NCBI GenBank assembly: GCA_002709305.1
Contig: PAQM01000022.1
Location: 42,495-106,494, forward strand
From: Crocinitomicaceae bacterium
GTDB lineage: Bacteria > Bacteroidota > Bacteroidia > Flavobacteriales_D > Crocinitomicaceae
Length of the DNA stretch: 64,000 nt
Direction: 5' to 3'
Notes under the pieces: model-generated
Databases searched by the model: none
What the model saw: only the letters and a program-made list of their open reading frames with translations
Told to the model about the DNA's origin: nothing
Made by a program: the position numbers and the translations under genes
In this document: one piece after another, positions 44,148 through 54,059 of the stretch
How the letters are laid out: each line of letters begins with the position of its first letter
How positions within the stretch are numbered: the stretch's first letter is position 1

Positions 44148-44837
44148 ATGAAATTCGGTGTTGTAACTTTTCCTGGCTCAAATTGTGATCAAGATATGGT
44201 TTATGTTTTAGAAAAAATTTTAAATCAGAGTGTTTATAGGCTTTGGCATAAAGAAGAGACACTTAAGGGAGTTGACTTTGTTGTCTTGCCTGGCGGTTTT
44301 TCTTATGGCGATTATTTGAGGTCAGGCGCGATAGCAAAACATTCCCCAATAATGAGACAAGTTATAAATCACGCTAACAGCGGCGGTTATGTTTTGGGTA
44401 TATGTAATGGCTTTCAAATACTAACAGAATCAGGTCTTTTGGATGGCGCTTTGCTTCACAACGACAATCAAAAGTTTATTTGTAAAAACATACATCTAAA
44501 GCCCACATCTATTGATACAGTATTAACAAAAAAACTAGATAGAAAAAAGAGCTATAAAATACCTATAGCTCATGGGGAGGGAAGATTTTTTTCTTCGCAG
44601 GAAACAATAAATAAATTAAAGGACAATGGACAAATTCTTTTTCAGTACTGTGATGAAAATGGAGAGATAAGTAAAAGTAGTAATCCAAATGGTTCTATTG
44701 AGAATGTTGCGGGAATATGCAACCAAGCAAAGAACGTCTTTGGAATGATGCCCCATCCTGAGAGAGCGTCTGATGGTGATTTGGCCAACACTGATGGGCT
44801 AGAAATATTTGAATCGATATTAAGTTGTCTTAAATAA
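44148..44837 (+). CDS. purQ: Phosphoribosylformylglycinamidine synthase, glutaminase subunit
   Basis: 229-residue class I glutamine amidotransferase of the fourth step of purine synthesis. It has VVTFPGSNCDQD, PGGFSYGDYLRSGAIA, the nucleophile elbow VLGICNGFQIL with the catalytic Cys, and the catalytic His/Glu in MMPHPERA. A stand-alone PurQ implies the small-PurL/PurS type of enzyme, rather than the fused large PurL. Followed 7 nt later by purD. Confidence 0.95.
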   Translation: MKFGVVTFPGSNCDQDMVYVLEKILNQSVYRLWHKEETLKGVDFVVLPGGFSYGDYLRSGAIAKHSPIMRQVINHANSGGYVLGICNGFQILTESGLLDGALLHNDNQKFICKNIHLKPTSIDTVLTKKLDRKKSYKIPIAHGEGRFFSSQETINKLKDNGQILFQYCDENGEISKSSNPNGSIENVAGICNQAKNVFGMMPHPERASDGDLANTDGLEIFESILSCLK

Positions 44838-44844
44838 ATAAAAT

Positions 44845-46119
44845 ATGCGAGTTTTATTATTAGGTTCTGGAGGGAGAGAACATGCTTTAGCCTGGAAGCT
44901 TTCACAAAGCTCTTTATTGGAAGAACTATATATTGCTCCAGGGAATGCAGGCACAAAAGAACACGGAACAAACGTAAACATTTCAATTTTAGACTTTAAA
45001 GAAGTTAAGAGATTTGTTATTGAAAACAAAATCAACATGGTTGTTGTAGGGCCAGAAGCACCTTTAGTTAAAGGTATTGTTGATTTTTTTAATTCAGACA
45101 TAGAACTATCTAAAGTTTCTGTCATTGGTCCAAATAAAATGGGGGCAAAAATAGAAGGTAGCAAAGATTTTGCAAAGCAATTTATGAATAGGCATAATAT
45201 ACCGACAGCGAAGCATGGAACATTTACTAAAGAAACAATTAGTTCTGGGTATGAATTTTTAGAAGCAATGGCACCTCCATATGTTCTAAAAGCAGATGGT
45301 TTAGCTGCAGGAAAAGGGGTTTTGATTTTAGACACAATTTCAGAGGCAAAACAAGAGTTAAAGAAAATGCTCACAGAAGAAAAATTCGGTGAAGCAAGTT
45401 CAACCGTTGTTATTGAAGAGTTTCTTAGTGGGGTAGAATTGTCTTGCTTTGTTATAACAGATGGAGATTCATATAAAATACTTCCTGAGGCTAAAGATTA
45501 TAAAAGAATAAAAGAGGGGGACAAAGGTTTAAATACAGGGGGTATGGGTGCTATATCGCCAGTTCCTTTTGCTAATCCTACGTTTTTAGAAAAAATTAAA
45601 AATCAAATAATTATACCTACAATAAAAGGGTTTAAGGCAGAGGGTATTGTATATAAGGGGTTTGTTTTTTTTGGTATTATTAATGTTAAAAATGAGCCAT
45701 ATGTTATAGAGTATAATTGTAGGATGGGTGACCCAGAGACAGAAGTTGTTCTCCCAAGATTAAAGTCAGATCTACTTCATTTATTTGAAGGTATTGCGAC
45801 GAACACATTGTCAGAATGTGATGTTCAGTTTGATGAGAGGACAACTACAACTGTTGTTATGGTTTCGGGGGGATACCCTGAAAGCTATGAGAAAGGAAAA
45901 CAAGTTTACGGATTAAATTCTATTACTGAAAGTATTGTTTTTCACGCAGGAACAATTTCAGATGGGCCGGCAGTAATATCAAATGGCGGTCGTGTTTTAG
46001 CAGTTACATCATATGGTAAAGATGTTGTGACAGCTCTTAAAAAATCATATGATTCTATAGAAAAGATAGAATTTGAAAACTCAAACTATCGTAAAGATAT
46101 AGGCTTTGATGTACTTTAG
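44845..46119 (+). CDS. purD: Phosphoribosylamine--glycine ligase
   Basis: 424 residues, the normal GAR synthetase length. It starts with VLLLGSGGREHALAWKLS, has GPEAPLVKGI, the ATP-grasp segment YVLKADGLAAGKGVLI, VVIEEFLSGVELS, NTGGMGAISPVP, and the metal-binding YNCRMGDPETEVVLPRL. Catalyses the second step of purine synthesis. Likely one transcript with purQ. Confidence 0.97.
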   Translation: MRVLLLGSGGREHALAWKLSQSSLLEELYIAPGNAGTKEHGTNVNISILDFKEVKRFVIENKINMVVVGPEAPLVKGIVDFFNSDIELSKVSVIGPNKMGAKIEGSKDFAKQFMNRHNIPTAKHGTFTKETISSGYEFLEAMAPPYVLKADGLAAGKGVLILDTISEAKQELKKMLTEEKFGEASSTVVIEEFLSGVELSCFVITDGDSYKILPEAKDYKRIKEGDKGLNTGGMGAISPVPFANPTFLEKIKNQIIIPTIKGFKAEGIVYKGFVFFGIINVKNEPYVIEYNCRMGDPETEVVLPRLKSDLLHLFEGIATNTLSECDVQFDERTTTTVVMVSGGYPESYEKGKQVYGLNSITESIVFHAGTISDGPAVISNGGRVLAVTSYGKDVVTALKKSYDSIEKIEFENSNYRKDIGFDVL

Positions 46120-46151
46120 TTTTTGGTAGATTTAATTTTTTTTAAATATAA

Positions 46152-47402
46152 ATGGCAACACCTCTTATAGGTATAATTATCACTTTAATCTTTTCAGCTT
46201 TTTTTTCTGGGACGGAAACAGCTTATATATCATCAAACAGATTAAAGGTAGAGCTTGATAAAACAAAGTCAACACTTAATGCCAAAATTTTAAGCATTTT
46301 CTATAAAAAAGAATCTTTTTTTATTGCAATGCTCTTGTTAGGAAATAATATTTCTCTTGTTTTTTTTGGCTTGTTCTCTGCTAACATACTAGAGCCGGTT
46401 ATTTTGTCTTGGGGAATAACAAATGAAGTCTTAATCTTATTTATACAAACCTTTTTTTCAACAGCTTTGGTTTTAGTTGTAGCAGAGTTTTTGCCAAAAG
46501 CCTTTGTTCAAATTAGCCCAAATAGGTTTTTGTCATTCACAACAAAACCTATGATTTTTATTTATTATATGCTGTATGTTCCAACAAACATGATATTGTG
46601 GTTGTCAAGCTTTTTTTTAAAGTTACTAAGGGTGGACCAGACAAACACAAAAAAAGTTTTTTCTAAGGTTGATTTTGAAGAATATGTACAAGAAATCAAT
46701 GAACGAATTAGCCGTTCTGAAGAGCTAGGGAACGAAGTCCAGATTTTACGCAATGCTTTAGATTTTGATAAGGTTAAAGCAAGAGACTGTATGGTTCCTA
46801 GAATAGATATTATATCAATTTCTATTGAAGAAAACATTGATAGTCTAAGGAAAAAATTTATTGATTCAGGAAAATCTAAAATATTAGTTTACAGAGAAAG
46901 TGTTGACAACATAATAGGATATGTTCATTCTTTTGAGATGTTTAAATCTCCAGTGTCAATAAAACAAATTTTACTTCCAATTCTTTTTGTTCCCGAAGCG
47001 ACTTTAGGGAAAGAATTACTTGGTTTGTTTACGGAGAATTCTGGTAATATCGCTGTTGTTGTTGATGAGTATGGTGTCACAGCAGGAGTAGTAACAATAG
47101 AAGATGTTATTGAGGAGATTTTTGGAGAGATAGAGGATGAGCATGACAAAGAAAATTTCATTGAAGAGAAAATTTCAGAAACAGAGTTTCGTTTCTCTGC
47201 CCGTTTAGAAATAGACTATTTAAATGAGGTTTACCAACTTGGCCTACCTGCTTCTGAAGACTATGGCACACTAGGAGGAATGATAATAAACGAAACAGAG
47301 TCTATTCCTGTTTCGGGTAGTAGCATAAAGTTTGACAATATAAGTTGTTTTATTGAAAAGGTTCGACATAACAGAATAGAGACGGTTAAAATAAAAAAGT
47401 AA
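46152..47402 (+). CDS. CNNM/CBS/CorC-domain membrane protein (hemolysin family, GldE-like)
   Basis: 416 residues. N-terminal CNNM (DUF21) domain with three to four spans and the SAFFSGTETAYISSN motif, two CBS domains (MVPRIDIISISIEENIDSL... and FTENSGNIAVVVDEYGVTAGVVTIEDVIEEIFGEIEDEHD), and a C-terminal CorC_HlyC domain (ARLEIDYLNEVY...YGTLGGMI). Likely a Mg/Co-type ion transporter. GldE of gliding bacteria has the same architecture, but gldD and ssb are not adjacent, so I give no symbol. Confidence 0.88.
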   Translation: MATPLIGIIITLIFSAFFSGTETAYISSNRLKVELDKTKSTLNAKILSIFYKKESFFIAMLLLGNNISLVFFGLFSANILEPVILSWGITNEVLILFIQTFFSTALVLVVAEFLPKAFVQISPNRFLSFTTKPMIFIYYMLYVPTNMILWLSSFFLKLLRVDQTNTKKVFSKVDFEEYVQEINERISRSEELGNEVQILRNALDFDKVKARDCMVPRIDIISISIEENIDSLRKKFIDSGKSKILVYRESVDNIIGYVHSFEMFKSPVSIKQILLPILFVPEATLGKELLGLFTENSGNIAVVVDEYGVTAGVVTIEDVIEEIFGEIEDEHDKENFIEEKISETEFRFSARLEIDYLNEVYQLGLPASEDYGTLGGMIINETESIPVSGSSIKFDNISCFIEKVRHNRIETVKIKK

Positions 47403-47406
47403 AAGA

Positions 47407-48258
47407 TTGAAGGGAAACTTTTTAAAAAACATCATAACGCTTTTTTTTATAAACAGTTTAATTTCTTTTTCACAGGAAGAGGGTCGCTATAAACTCCCAA
47501 GTCAATTAAACGAAATTTCCGGCATAGAAATAATTAACGACACGATTTTTGTTGCAATCAATGATAGTGGTAATGAGCCGATTTTATTTCTTTTAAATAA
47601 AGAGGCTAAAATCCTAAAAACAGTTAAAATTAATGGTGCCGAAAACAACGACTGGGAAGACCTCGCTGCTGACGAAGAGCACATTTATATAGGTGATTTT
47701 GGTAATAATTTAAATAAAAGAAAGGAGTTAATTATATATAAGGTTAAGATAAAAGAGGTTTTGTTAAAAAATGAAATAGAATCAGAGAGAATATTTTTTC
47801 GATATTTAGAGCAAAAAAATTTTCCACCACACAAGCAGAATCTCAATTTTGATTCTGAAGCCTTTTTTTATGACAAAGATTCTTTAACTCTTTTTACTAA
47901 ATGTAACACTTATCCATGGACAGGGATAAGTTTTATATACAGAATACCAAAAGAGCCGGGCACATATTTTTTAAAAAAAAGGGACGAGCTATATGTTGGC
48001 CCAGGGGGATATTTTAGTGATGCAATAACAGCAGCAGACAAACAGGGGGAATATATTTATTTAACTACATACAATAGGATTTTAATTTTAAAAAAAGAAG
48101 AAAGCAGACACAATATTTATAGAACAATAGATTTTAATGAAATGACCCAAAAAGAGTCAATAGTTGTTTTAAATACATCACATCTTTTTTTTGCGGATGA
48201 AAAACATCTTATTTTTGGCGGTGGCTTTTTAACTAAATATAACATTTCTAATGATTAA
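47407..48258 (+). CDS. Secreted beta-propeller-like protein
   Basis: 283 residues from TTG 47407, four bases after the upstream stop; no in-frame ATG precedes the signal peptide (ITLFFINSLISFSQ), so TTG is the best start. The body has repeated propeller-like strands with NEISGIEIINDTIFVAINDSGNEP, AENNDWEDLAADEEHIYIGDFGNN, DSEAFFYDKDSLTLFTK and ISDAITAADKQGEYIYLTTY-type signatures (the exact residues vary). Function unknown. Overlaps the next gene by 8 nt. Confidence 0.75.
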   Translation: MKGNFLKNIITLFFINSLISFSQEEGRYKLPSQLNEISGIEIINDTIFVAINDSGNEPILFLLNKEAKILKTVKINGAENNDWEDLAADEEHIYIGDFGNNLNKRKELIIYKVKIKEVLLKNEIESERIFFRYLEQKNFPPHKQNLNFDSEAFFYDKDSLTLFTKCNTYPWTGISFIYRIPKEPGTYFLKKRDELYVGPGGYFSDAITAADKQGEYIYLTTYNRILILKKEESRHNIYRTIDFNEMTQKESIVVLNTSHLFFADEKHLIFGGGFLTKYNISND

Positions 48259-48922
48259 AATAAAGGAGTATAATGCAGTGATATTTGACATGGACGGTGT
48301 ATTAATCGACTCGGAACCTTTATGGAAAATTGCAATGGAAGAGGTTTTTTCTTTTATTGGCTGCCCTCTTTCAAAAGAAGATTTTCAACATACGGTTGGT
48401 CTTAGAATAGATGAGGTGATTGATTATTGGAGCAACAAAATTGGCTGGGAAAAATATACAAATAAACATGTAGAAGAGCTTATTGAGAATAAGATGGTTG
48501 AATTAATAACAAAAAATGGAAAGCCTTTGAATGGAGTTGTAGAGATGATTGATTTTTTAAAAACAAATAAACTAAAAATAGGTCTAGCAACATCATCAAG
48601 TTTTATTTTAATTAAAGCTGTTTTAGAGACTTTAGGATTAGAGAAAAAATTTAATTTTGTTCATTCGGCAGAAAAGGAAGAATATGGAAAACCACATCCT
48701 GCAGTATATTTATCTGTATCGAAACATCTAGCTGTTCCACCACTAAAGTGTCTTGTTGTAGAAGATTCTCTTAATGGAGTTATATCAGGAAAAGCCGCTA
48801 GAATGACAGTAGTTTGTGTACCGGAAAAAACACACACTCCAAATCCAAAACTAAGCTTGGCGGACTATTCATTTTCATCGATGCAGGAACTTTTAGAGAA
48901 ATTAAAAAAAAATCAACTATAG
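48251..48922 (+). CDS. HAD-IA phosphatase, hexitol/2-deoxyglucose-6-phosphatase-like
   Basis: 223 residues. HAD motif I FDMDGVLIDSEP (nucleophile and acid Asp), a helical cap of about 70 residues, motif II Ser/Thr in GLATSSS, Lys in GKPHPAVY, and motif III VVEDSLNGV. The DSEPLW start and cap resemble the HxpB/YniC group of sugar phosphatases. In vivo substrate unknown. Overlaps the propeller gene. Confidence 0.88.
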   Translation: MIKIKEYNAVIFDMDGVLIDSEPLWKIAMEEVFSFIGCPLSKEDFQHTVGLRIDEVIDYWSNKIGWEKYTNKHVEELIENKMVELITKNGKPLNGVVEMIDFLKTNKLKIGLATSSSFILIKAVLETLGLEKKFNFVHSAEKEEYGKPHPAVYLSVSKHLAVPPLKCLVVEDSLNGVISGKAARMTVVCVPEKTHTPNPKLSLADYSFSSMQELLEKLKKNQL

Positions 48923-49014
48923 GTTGGTGATAAGATTCAGCAATAATGATTCTTTTTAATAAACTAGATGTTTATTTTTACACAAAAATTACATAAAAGG
49001 ATTTATTAAAATTA

Positions 49015-49710
49015 ATGATTATGAGAAATATTTTATTGTTAGCGCTTTTTTCTTCTTTTTTTATGGTTAATGGTCAAGAGTTTGAAGATTTTAAAAAAGG
49101 GCGAAACTATTTTGTGGCTGGCTATGGCGCTCTTTCTGTCAATCCATTAAAAAACAATGGAGGAATTGCAGGAGGGATATATGGTAATGTCTATTTAAAT
49201 AGTATTGTTGGCGCTCAAGTTCAAAAATCAACGATTGGTCCCTTTCAATTAGTTTATGAAAGAGGAATCACTGATGTCTTAGGGGTTGGTCGTATAGGAG
49301 TTGGTGCAACCTTAACACATGCTTTTTATTCTTATAAAATCAGAGACAGTTATTGGGCTACGATATATAATAATGATCAGGTTTCAGAATCAAAAAAAAC
49401 TCGAATAGGTGTTATGGGGCGTGGTGCATATCATTTTGAGTTTAATGTTCCAAAATTAGATTTTTATACCGGAATAGGCTTAGGGGTATATATAGATTCA
49501 GATAAACTCACGGAATATGACTATAATGTGTACAACAGTTCAACTGGACAATATCAAGATGTTGTTATAGAGAGTGAGGGGTCTTCAGTTAACCCTGCAT
49601 TTGCTATTTTTGCTGGGGTTAGATATTATGTAAAAAAACGCTTAGGGTTTTATTTAGAACTAGGATATGGTCCTTCTATTATGAATGGAGGGGTTGTTTT
49701 AGCGTTATAA
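49015..49710 (+). CDS. Outer-membrane beta-barrel protein
   Basis: 231 residues with a signal peptide (ending VNGQ) and a small-barrel pattern: NYFVAGYGALSVNP, GPFQLVYERGITDVLG, ARAYHFEFNV-like strands, FYTGIGLGVYI, FAIFAGVRYYVKKRLGFYLELGYGPS. Typical of the eight-stranded OmpW/OmpA-like barrels. Monocistronic, 92 nt after the HAD gene. Overlaps the convergent GNAT gene by 6 nt. Confidence 0.78.
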   Translation: MIMRNILLLALFSSFFMVNGQEFEDFKKGRNYFVAGYGALSVNPLKNNGGIAGGIYGNVYLNSIVGAQVQKSTIGPFQLVYERGITDVLGVGRIGVGATLTHAFYSYKIRDSYWATIYNNDQVSESKKTRIGVMGRGAYHFEFNVPKLDFYTGIGLGVYIDSDKLTEYDYNVYNSSTGQYQDVVIESEGSSVNPAFAIFAGVRYYVKKRLGFYLELGYGPSIMNGGVVLAL

Positions 49711-50241
49711 ATTTTTTTGATAACAATCAAAAATACAAGGCTGAATTAGTTTTTTTGCTTTTTCTTTTTTTTCAGGTTTTATCTCTTCAAAAGACCCTGA
49801 TCCAAAATGAGAATAACCTAATTTAGTGTACCAAACTCTCAACACTTTTTTAAATGGTGTCTCTTGCTTTTTTGGTCTTAATATTTCTAGCTCCATAACT
49901 TCTCCCCCATTTTTAACAGCAAGACTCTCAACATAGTTTATTAATTTCCTTCCAACCCCGATTTTAGTCATCTTAAAATCAACAGAAAGAAGACCAAAAC
50001 AATAGGTGGTTTCTGTTTTTTTTAATAAGTGAATACTTCCAATGATTAAATTGTTTTTAAATGCACCAAAAATTTCCCCACGAAGAACTAGTTGAAGAAA
50101 CTCTTCTTTAGATATTCTAATATAGTTTTCTCCCCAAACATCAACCTCTGTTCTAGCATATGCATCTATTAGAATAGAATACATTCTATTTAATGTTTTT
50201 TTACTTAACTTATTTTTTTCTATTTGTTCTATCTTAATCAC
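49705..50241 (-). CDS. GNAT-family N-acetyltransferase
   Basis: 178 residues. The GNAT core is visible: a central strand ETTYCFGLLSVDFKMTKIGVGRKLINYVESLAVKNGG with an acetyl-CoA loop (KIGVGRKL, form of Q/RxxGxG/A), then MELEILRPKKQ and WYTKLGYSHFGSG. Substrate unknown. Overlaps the upstream glycosyltransferase-like gene by 8 nt, which ties it to the surface-glycan neighbourhood. Confidence 0.82.
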   Translation of the reverse strand: MIKIEQIEKNKLSKKTLNRMYSILIDAYARTEVDVWGENYIRISKEEFLQLVLRGEIFGAFKNNLIIGSIHLLKKTETTYCFGLLSVDFKMTKIGVGRKLINYVESLAVKNGGEVMELEILRPKKQETPFKKVLRVWYTKLGYSHFGSGSFEEIKPEKKEKAKKLIQPCIFDCYQKNL

Positions 50242-52054
50242 TAAGGGAAGTTTTTATATTTTGTTTTCTGTGTTCTATAGTCAAATTTTTAAGGTTGAAG
50301 CTGTGTTTTTCTTTGTTCCAAATATAAAAACGAAGATTTTCTTTTTCTTTTGGAAGAAGAACATTTAAATGTAGTCGATACCATCCATTCTTTTTTTCGG
50401 AAACTTCTGATATTGCAGAATAAAAAGGAAAAAGACCATTGCCATCAACAACTAAGTGTAATTCTTGAGGGTTGCTTACCCAGGCAGAAAGGTATATATG
50501 GGTTGCATTTTTTTCTGGAACAATGAGCTTTTGAAGTAAATATTCCTTTGATTCAGGAATACAAATACCCCTAGAATTTTTAATTTCTTTATTGTGATTA
50601 AAAAGTCTCCTAGATGTAGAGTCACATTCTTCCAAACCATTATATGAATAAACCTTTTTTTTCAAAACATCTATTTCTGTATATTCAATAACATCTTCAT
50701 CATTTAAAGCATATGATGTGATTGGTTTTTGAAGCAACGTGTTAAATAGCTGGCTAGGCTTCTCTCTACCAAAAGAATTCCAATATGCTTTTTTAGTCAT
50801 GCTGTCCCAATGAATTGCACCCGTATTGAATTGTGAGTTTTGTTTGATGTTTAGAGTTACACCAAGCAAAACAAAGACATTAAACAGAACAGAAATAATA
50901 TTCTTCTGATTGAAAACCCAAGAAATAAACCCAGCCAAAGAAAGTGCAAGCAATGGATAGAGGTTTATAAATGCGCGGTTACCAAAACCTACATACCACC
51001 AACACCACCACGACACAATAATAAAAGAATATAAGACAAAAACAAAACTTGTGTATAGTCTTAAATGCAACATATTTTTACCAAAAAACAACCCAAGAAT
51101 TGAAAAAATCATTAAAGGGCTATAAATTAACCATCCGTTTCTATAACTAAAAAAGGCATTAATAAACTTAGGGTTTAAAAAGAAAAAAGACTCTTTATCA
51201 TAAGAATAGAAAAAGAAATTACCACTAATTATTTTAAAATAAATTAATTGTGGAAGGATCATTAAGAAAGCAAAACAAATCATTAATAAGACAAGCCATC
51301 GATTATCCCAAAACAAGGAGAAACGTTGTTTTAAACTTTCAAGAGAATTAACATTTATCAAAGGAAGAAAAAACAAAAAAGCAATGTCTATAGGTCTTAT
51401 TAATACTATCAAACCAATGGAAACACCAATAAGGATAGACCATCCTACATGTTTTTTATTGAGCCACATAATGGAGGAATACATAAAAACAGAGATTAAA
51501 GCAAAGCTAAAACCGTGTGAATATGTCATGCTACCTGTTAGATAATGAAAAAGGTTTGATCCTAGAAACAATATTAATATTGTAATAGAGCAGACAATAT
51601 CAGAAAAATAAAACCGAAGAACTTTTGAAATAAAAAAAAGAGAGATTAGTAAGTAGATTAGACTGCCAAAAATTAAAGAAACTTTATAAGGCTTGCTAAA
51701 CCCATCTGCCTTATAAGAGTCGCTATTTTTTGCGTATAAGTGAGCGGCGGCAAAAAAGGGGCTATATAAAATAGCCATACCGCATGTATACTTAATAAAA
51801 GGCTTTCCGTTTTCTGTTTCAGAAGTCCAAATTTCATCGGATTTATTTTGATTGTAAACATTGGGGTTTTTAAATTGTAAATCACTATGAATAAATAGAG
51901 CCGGTAAATAAGCATAATAACCCCGAACATCACCCGTTATAACTCCATTAGGATCATTCCACTTAGCCTGACTAATTATCGTAAATAGAACAATCAAGAA
52001 TATTGTTGTCCCTGTAAGTAGAGTTAAAATGTTAGTATTTAAATGTTTACTCAT
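50234..52054 (-). CDS. Polytopic membrane glycosyltransferase-like protein (GT-C type)
   Basis: 606 residues with about eleven membrane spans and a soluble C-terminal domain of about 190 residues. The first periplasmic loop has GDVRGYYAYLPALFIHSDL, with an acidic residue in the position of the catalytic Asp/Glu of GT-C enzymes (PMT/ArnT-like). A later loop has WWCWWYVGFGNRAF, similar to other bacterial GT-C proteins. It would transfer a lipid-linked sugar at the outer face of the inner membrane. Exact donor and acceptor unknown. Confidence 0.75.
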   Translation of the reverse strand: MSKHLNTNILTLLTGTTIFLIVLFTIISQAKWNDPNGVITGDVRGYYAYLPALFIHSDLQFKNPNVYNQNKSDEIWTSETENGKPFIKYTCGMAILYSPFFAAAHLYAKNSDSYKADGFSKPYKVSLIFGSLIYLLISLFFISKVLRFYFSDIVCSITILILFLGSNLFHYLTGSMTYSHGFSFALISVFMYSSIMWLNKKHVGWSILIGVSIGLIVLIRPIDIAFLFFLPLINVNSLESLKQRFSLFWDNRWLVLLMICFAFLMILPQLIYFKIISGNFFFYSYDKESFFFLNPKFINAFFSYRNGWLIYSPLMIFSILGLFFGKNMLHLRLYTSFVFVLYSFIIVSWWCWWYVGFGNRAFINLYPLLALSLAGFISWVFNQKNIISVLFNVFVLLGVTLNIKQNSQFNTGAIHWDSMTKKAYWNSFGREKPSQLFNTLLQKPITSYALNDEDVIEYTEIDVLKKKVYSYNGLEECDSTSRRLFNHNKEIKNSRGICIPESKEYLLQKLIVPEKNATHIYLSAWVSNPQELHLVVDGNGLFPFYSAISEVSEKKNGWYRLHLNVLLPKEKENLRFYIWNKEKHSFNLKNLTIEHRKQNIKTSLSD

Positions 52055-52194
52055 TCAAATTGTTAATTAAGAAACAAAAATATTACATAAAAAATTCATT
52101 AAGAGTTTTATTTTTATAAAAAATAAGGATAATTAAAAAAAAGCTTTAAAATCGTTTTTTTTAAATTCAGATTAATAATAAGAATTATTTTATA

Positions 52195-53301
52195 ATGAAG
52201 ATTGCAATTCTAGGTACTAGGGGTGTCCCAAACAATTACGGAGGGTTTGAGCAATTTGCTGAACATCTCGGTGTTGGGTTGGTTAATAAAGGCCATGACG
52301 TTACCGTTTATAATTCGAGCAATCATTATTTCAAAAACTTAGAATACAAAGGGATTAAAATAATACATAAATATTGCCCTGAAGACAAAATTGGCCCTTT
52401 TGCAAACTTTTATTATGATTGGGTGTGTTCGAGAGATGCTTATAAAAAAGATTATGATATAGTTTATCATGCTGGTTATCAAAGCGCCGCCCCTGGAATT
52501 TGGTTTTTTTCTTCAAGGTCAAAAAGTGTTTGGGTTACAAACATGGATGGACTTGAATGGAAGAGAGACAAATGGAGTAAGCCTGTAAAATGGTTAACTA
52601 AAATAATGGAGAGAATAGCAATAAAACACACCGATTATATAATAGCAGATAATATAGGAATACAAGATTATTATAGGGATGAGCATAATGTTCAAGCTGT
52701 ATTTTTACCTTATGGTGCGCATGTAAAAACAGGCAAAGAAGCAAAGAAGGAAGAGCTAGACTTTTATAACCTCACTGTCTATAACTATTTCTTAATGGTT
52801 GCACGACTAGAACCTGAAAACAATATAGAAGTTGTTTTACAAGGATATTTAAAGTCGAAAACTAATGTCCCAATAATTATAGTTGGAGATTACAGTACTA
52901 AGTATGCAAGACGAATAAGAAAAACGTACTCAACGAATTCTAAAATAAGATTTTTGGGCGGGATATATGGGCAAGAAAAACTAGACCTACTTAGAAAGTA
53001 CGCAAAGATATATTTTCATGGCCATACTGTTGGCGGGACAAACCCTTCTTTATTAGAGGCGATGGCTTCTGGAAGACCAATTGTTGCTCATGAAAACATT
53101 TTCAATAAGAGTGTTTTGCAGGAAAACGGATTATATTTCTCTTCAGAAAGTGAGATTCAAAATGCTATAGCATTTTTTTCAGAAGATAGTTTTGTTCAAA
53201 AAGTGAATGGAGCAAAAAAGATGATAGAAGAAAAATACAGCTGGGAAAAAATAGTTGATCAACATATCGATTTTTTTGAAAAAGCAATAAAAGCTAAATG
53301 A
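52195..53301 (+). CDS. Glycosyltransferase family 4 protein with DUF1972 N-terminus
   Basis: 368 residues. The N-terminus MKIAILGTRGVPNNYGGFEQFAEHLG is the DUF1972 signature (rhamnosyltransferase-like). Donor-binding C-terminal half has VARLEPENNIE, IIVGDY, KIRFLGGIYGQEKL and the GT4 motif GHTVGGTNPSLLEAMASGRPIVAHE with the EAMA-type Glu. A cytoplasmic retaining glycosyltransferase, likely for a surface polysaccharide. Overlaps the formyltransferase gene by 4 nt. Confidence 0.92.
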   Translation: MKIAILGTRGVPNNYGGFEQFAEHLGVGLVNKGHDVTVYNSSNHYFKNLEYKGIKIIHKYCPEDKIGPFANFYYDWVCSRDAYKKDYDIVYHAGYQSAAPGIWFFSSRSKSVWVTNMDGLEWKRDKWSKPVKWLTKIMERIAIKHTDYIIADNIGIQDYYRDEHNVQAVFLPYGAHVKTGKEAKKEELDFYNLTVYNYFLMVARLEPENNIEVVLQGYLKSKTNVPIIIVGDYSTKYARRIRKTYSTNSKIRFLGGIYGQEKLDLLRKYAKIYFHGHTVGGTNPSLLEAMASGRPIVAHENIFNKSVLQENGLYFSSESEIQNAIAFFSEDSFVQKVNGAKKMIEEKYSWEKIVDQHIDFFEKAIKAK

Positions 53302-54059
53302 GAATTATATTAATAACTCAAAACGAACCATTTTATCTTAAAGATAATTTGAAGTATCTTTTTGCTATTATCCCTAAGGATACAAAGGTTGTTGGTTGTG
53401 TTGTGAATGAGGTTTCTCCTTTTGGTAAAAAAGAAACATTTAAAGAAAAAACAATAAAAACCCTTAGGGTTTTTGGGTTGAGTTTTTTTCTTTATTATGC
53501 AGCAAAATATATATCCTCCTTTATTTTTAAAGAATCATTAAAAACTTTTTTAGCTAAAAAAGGGGTTCCAATAATAAAAACAGGAGAAGACATTAATTCT
53601 CAAGAGTCTTTAGAGATAATTAGAGCTTACTCCCCAGACTTGTTGGTTTCAATATTAGGTAATCAAATTTTTAAGAGAAAATTAATTGATTTAGCACCAA
53701 AAGGATGTATAAATTTACATACAGCATTGCTTCCTAAATATAGAGGATTGATGCCGACTTTTTGGGTTTTAAAAAACAATGAAAAATTCACCGGTGTTTC
53801 GGTATTTTTTGTTGATGAGGGGATTGATAGTGGTCCAATTATTATTCAAAAAAAAGTTGAGATAGGTGCTAGATCTCAAGCAGAACTAATTAAACACACG
53901 AAAAAAATAGGGATGGAGGCTATATCAGATGCTGTTGTTCAGATTATGAAAGGGAGCGTTGAATTAAAGCCAAACAGAGATAAAGAAAAAACATATTACT
54001 CTTTTCCTACCAAAGAGGATGTTGTTGTATTTAGAAGATCAGGGAAGAAGTTTTTTTAA
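53298..54059 (+). CDS. Formyltransferase-family protein
   Basis: 253 residues. The C-terminal half contains the formyltransferase core: SILGNQIFKRKLIDLAPKGCINLHTALLPKYRGLMPTFWVL with the catalytic Asn and His, and GVSVFFVDEGIDSGPII with the catalytic Asp. The N-terminal part differs from methionyl-tRNA formyltransferase, and the protein sits between a glycosyltransferase and a deacetylase, so it probably N-formylates an amino sugar. Shares one base (TAATG) with the next gene. Confidence 0.85.
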   Translation: MRIILITQNEPFYLKDNLKYLFAIIPKDTKVVGCVVNEVSPFGKKETFKEKTIKTLRVFGLSFFLYYAAKYISSFIFKESLKTFLAKKGVPIIKTGEDINSQESLEIIRAYSPDLLVSILGNQIFKRKLIDLAPKGCINLHTALLPKYRGLMPTFWVLKNNEKFTGVSVFFVDEGIDSGPIIIQKKVEIGARSQAELIKHTKKIGMEAISDAVVQIMKGSVELKPNRDKEKTYYSFPTKEDVVVFRRSGKKFF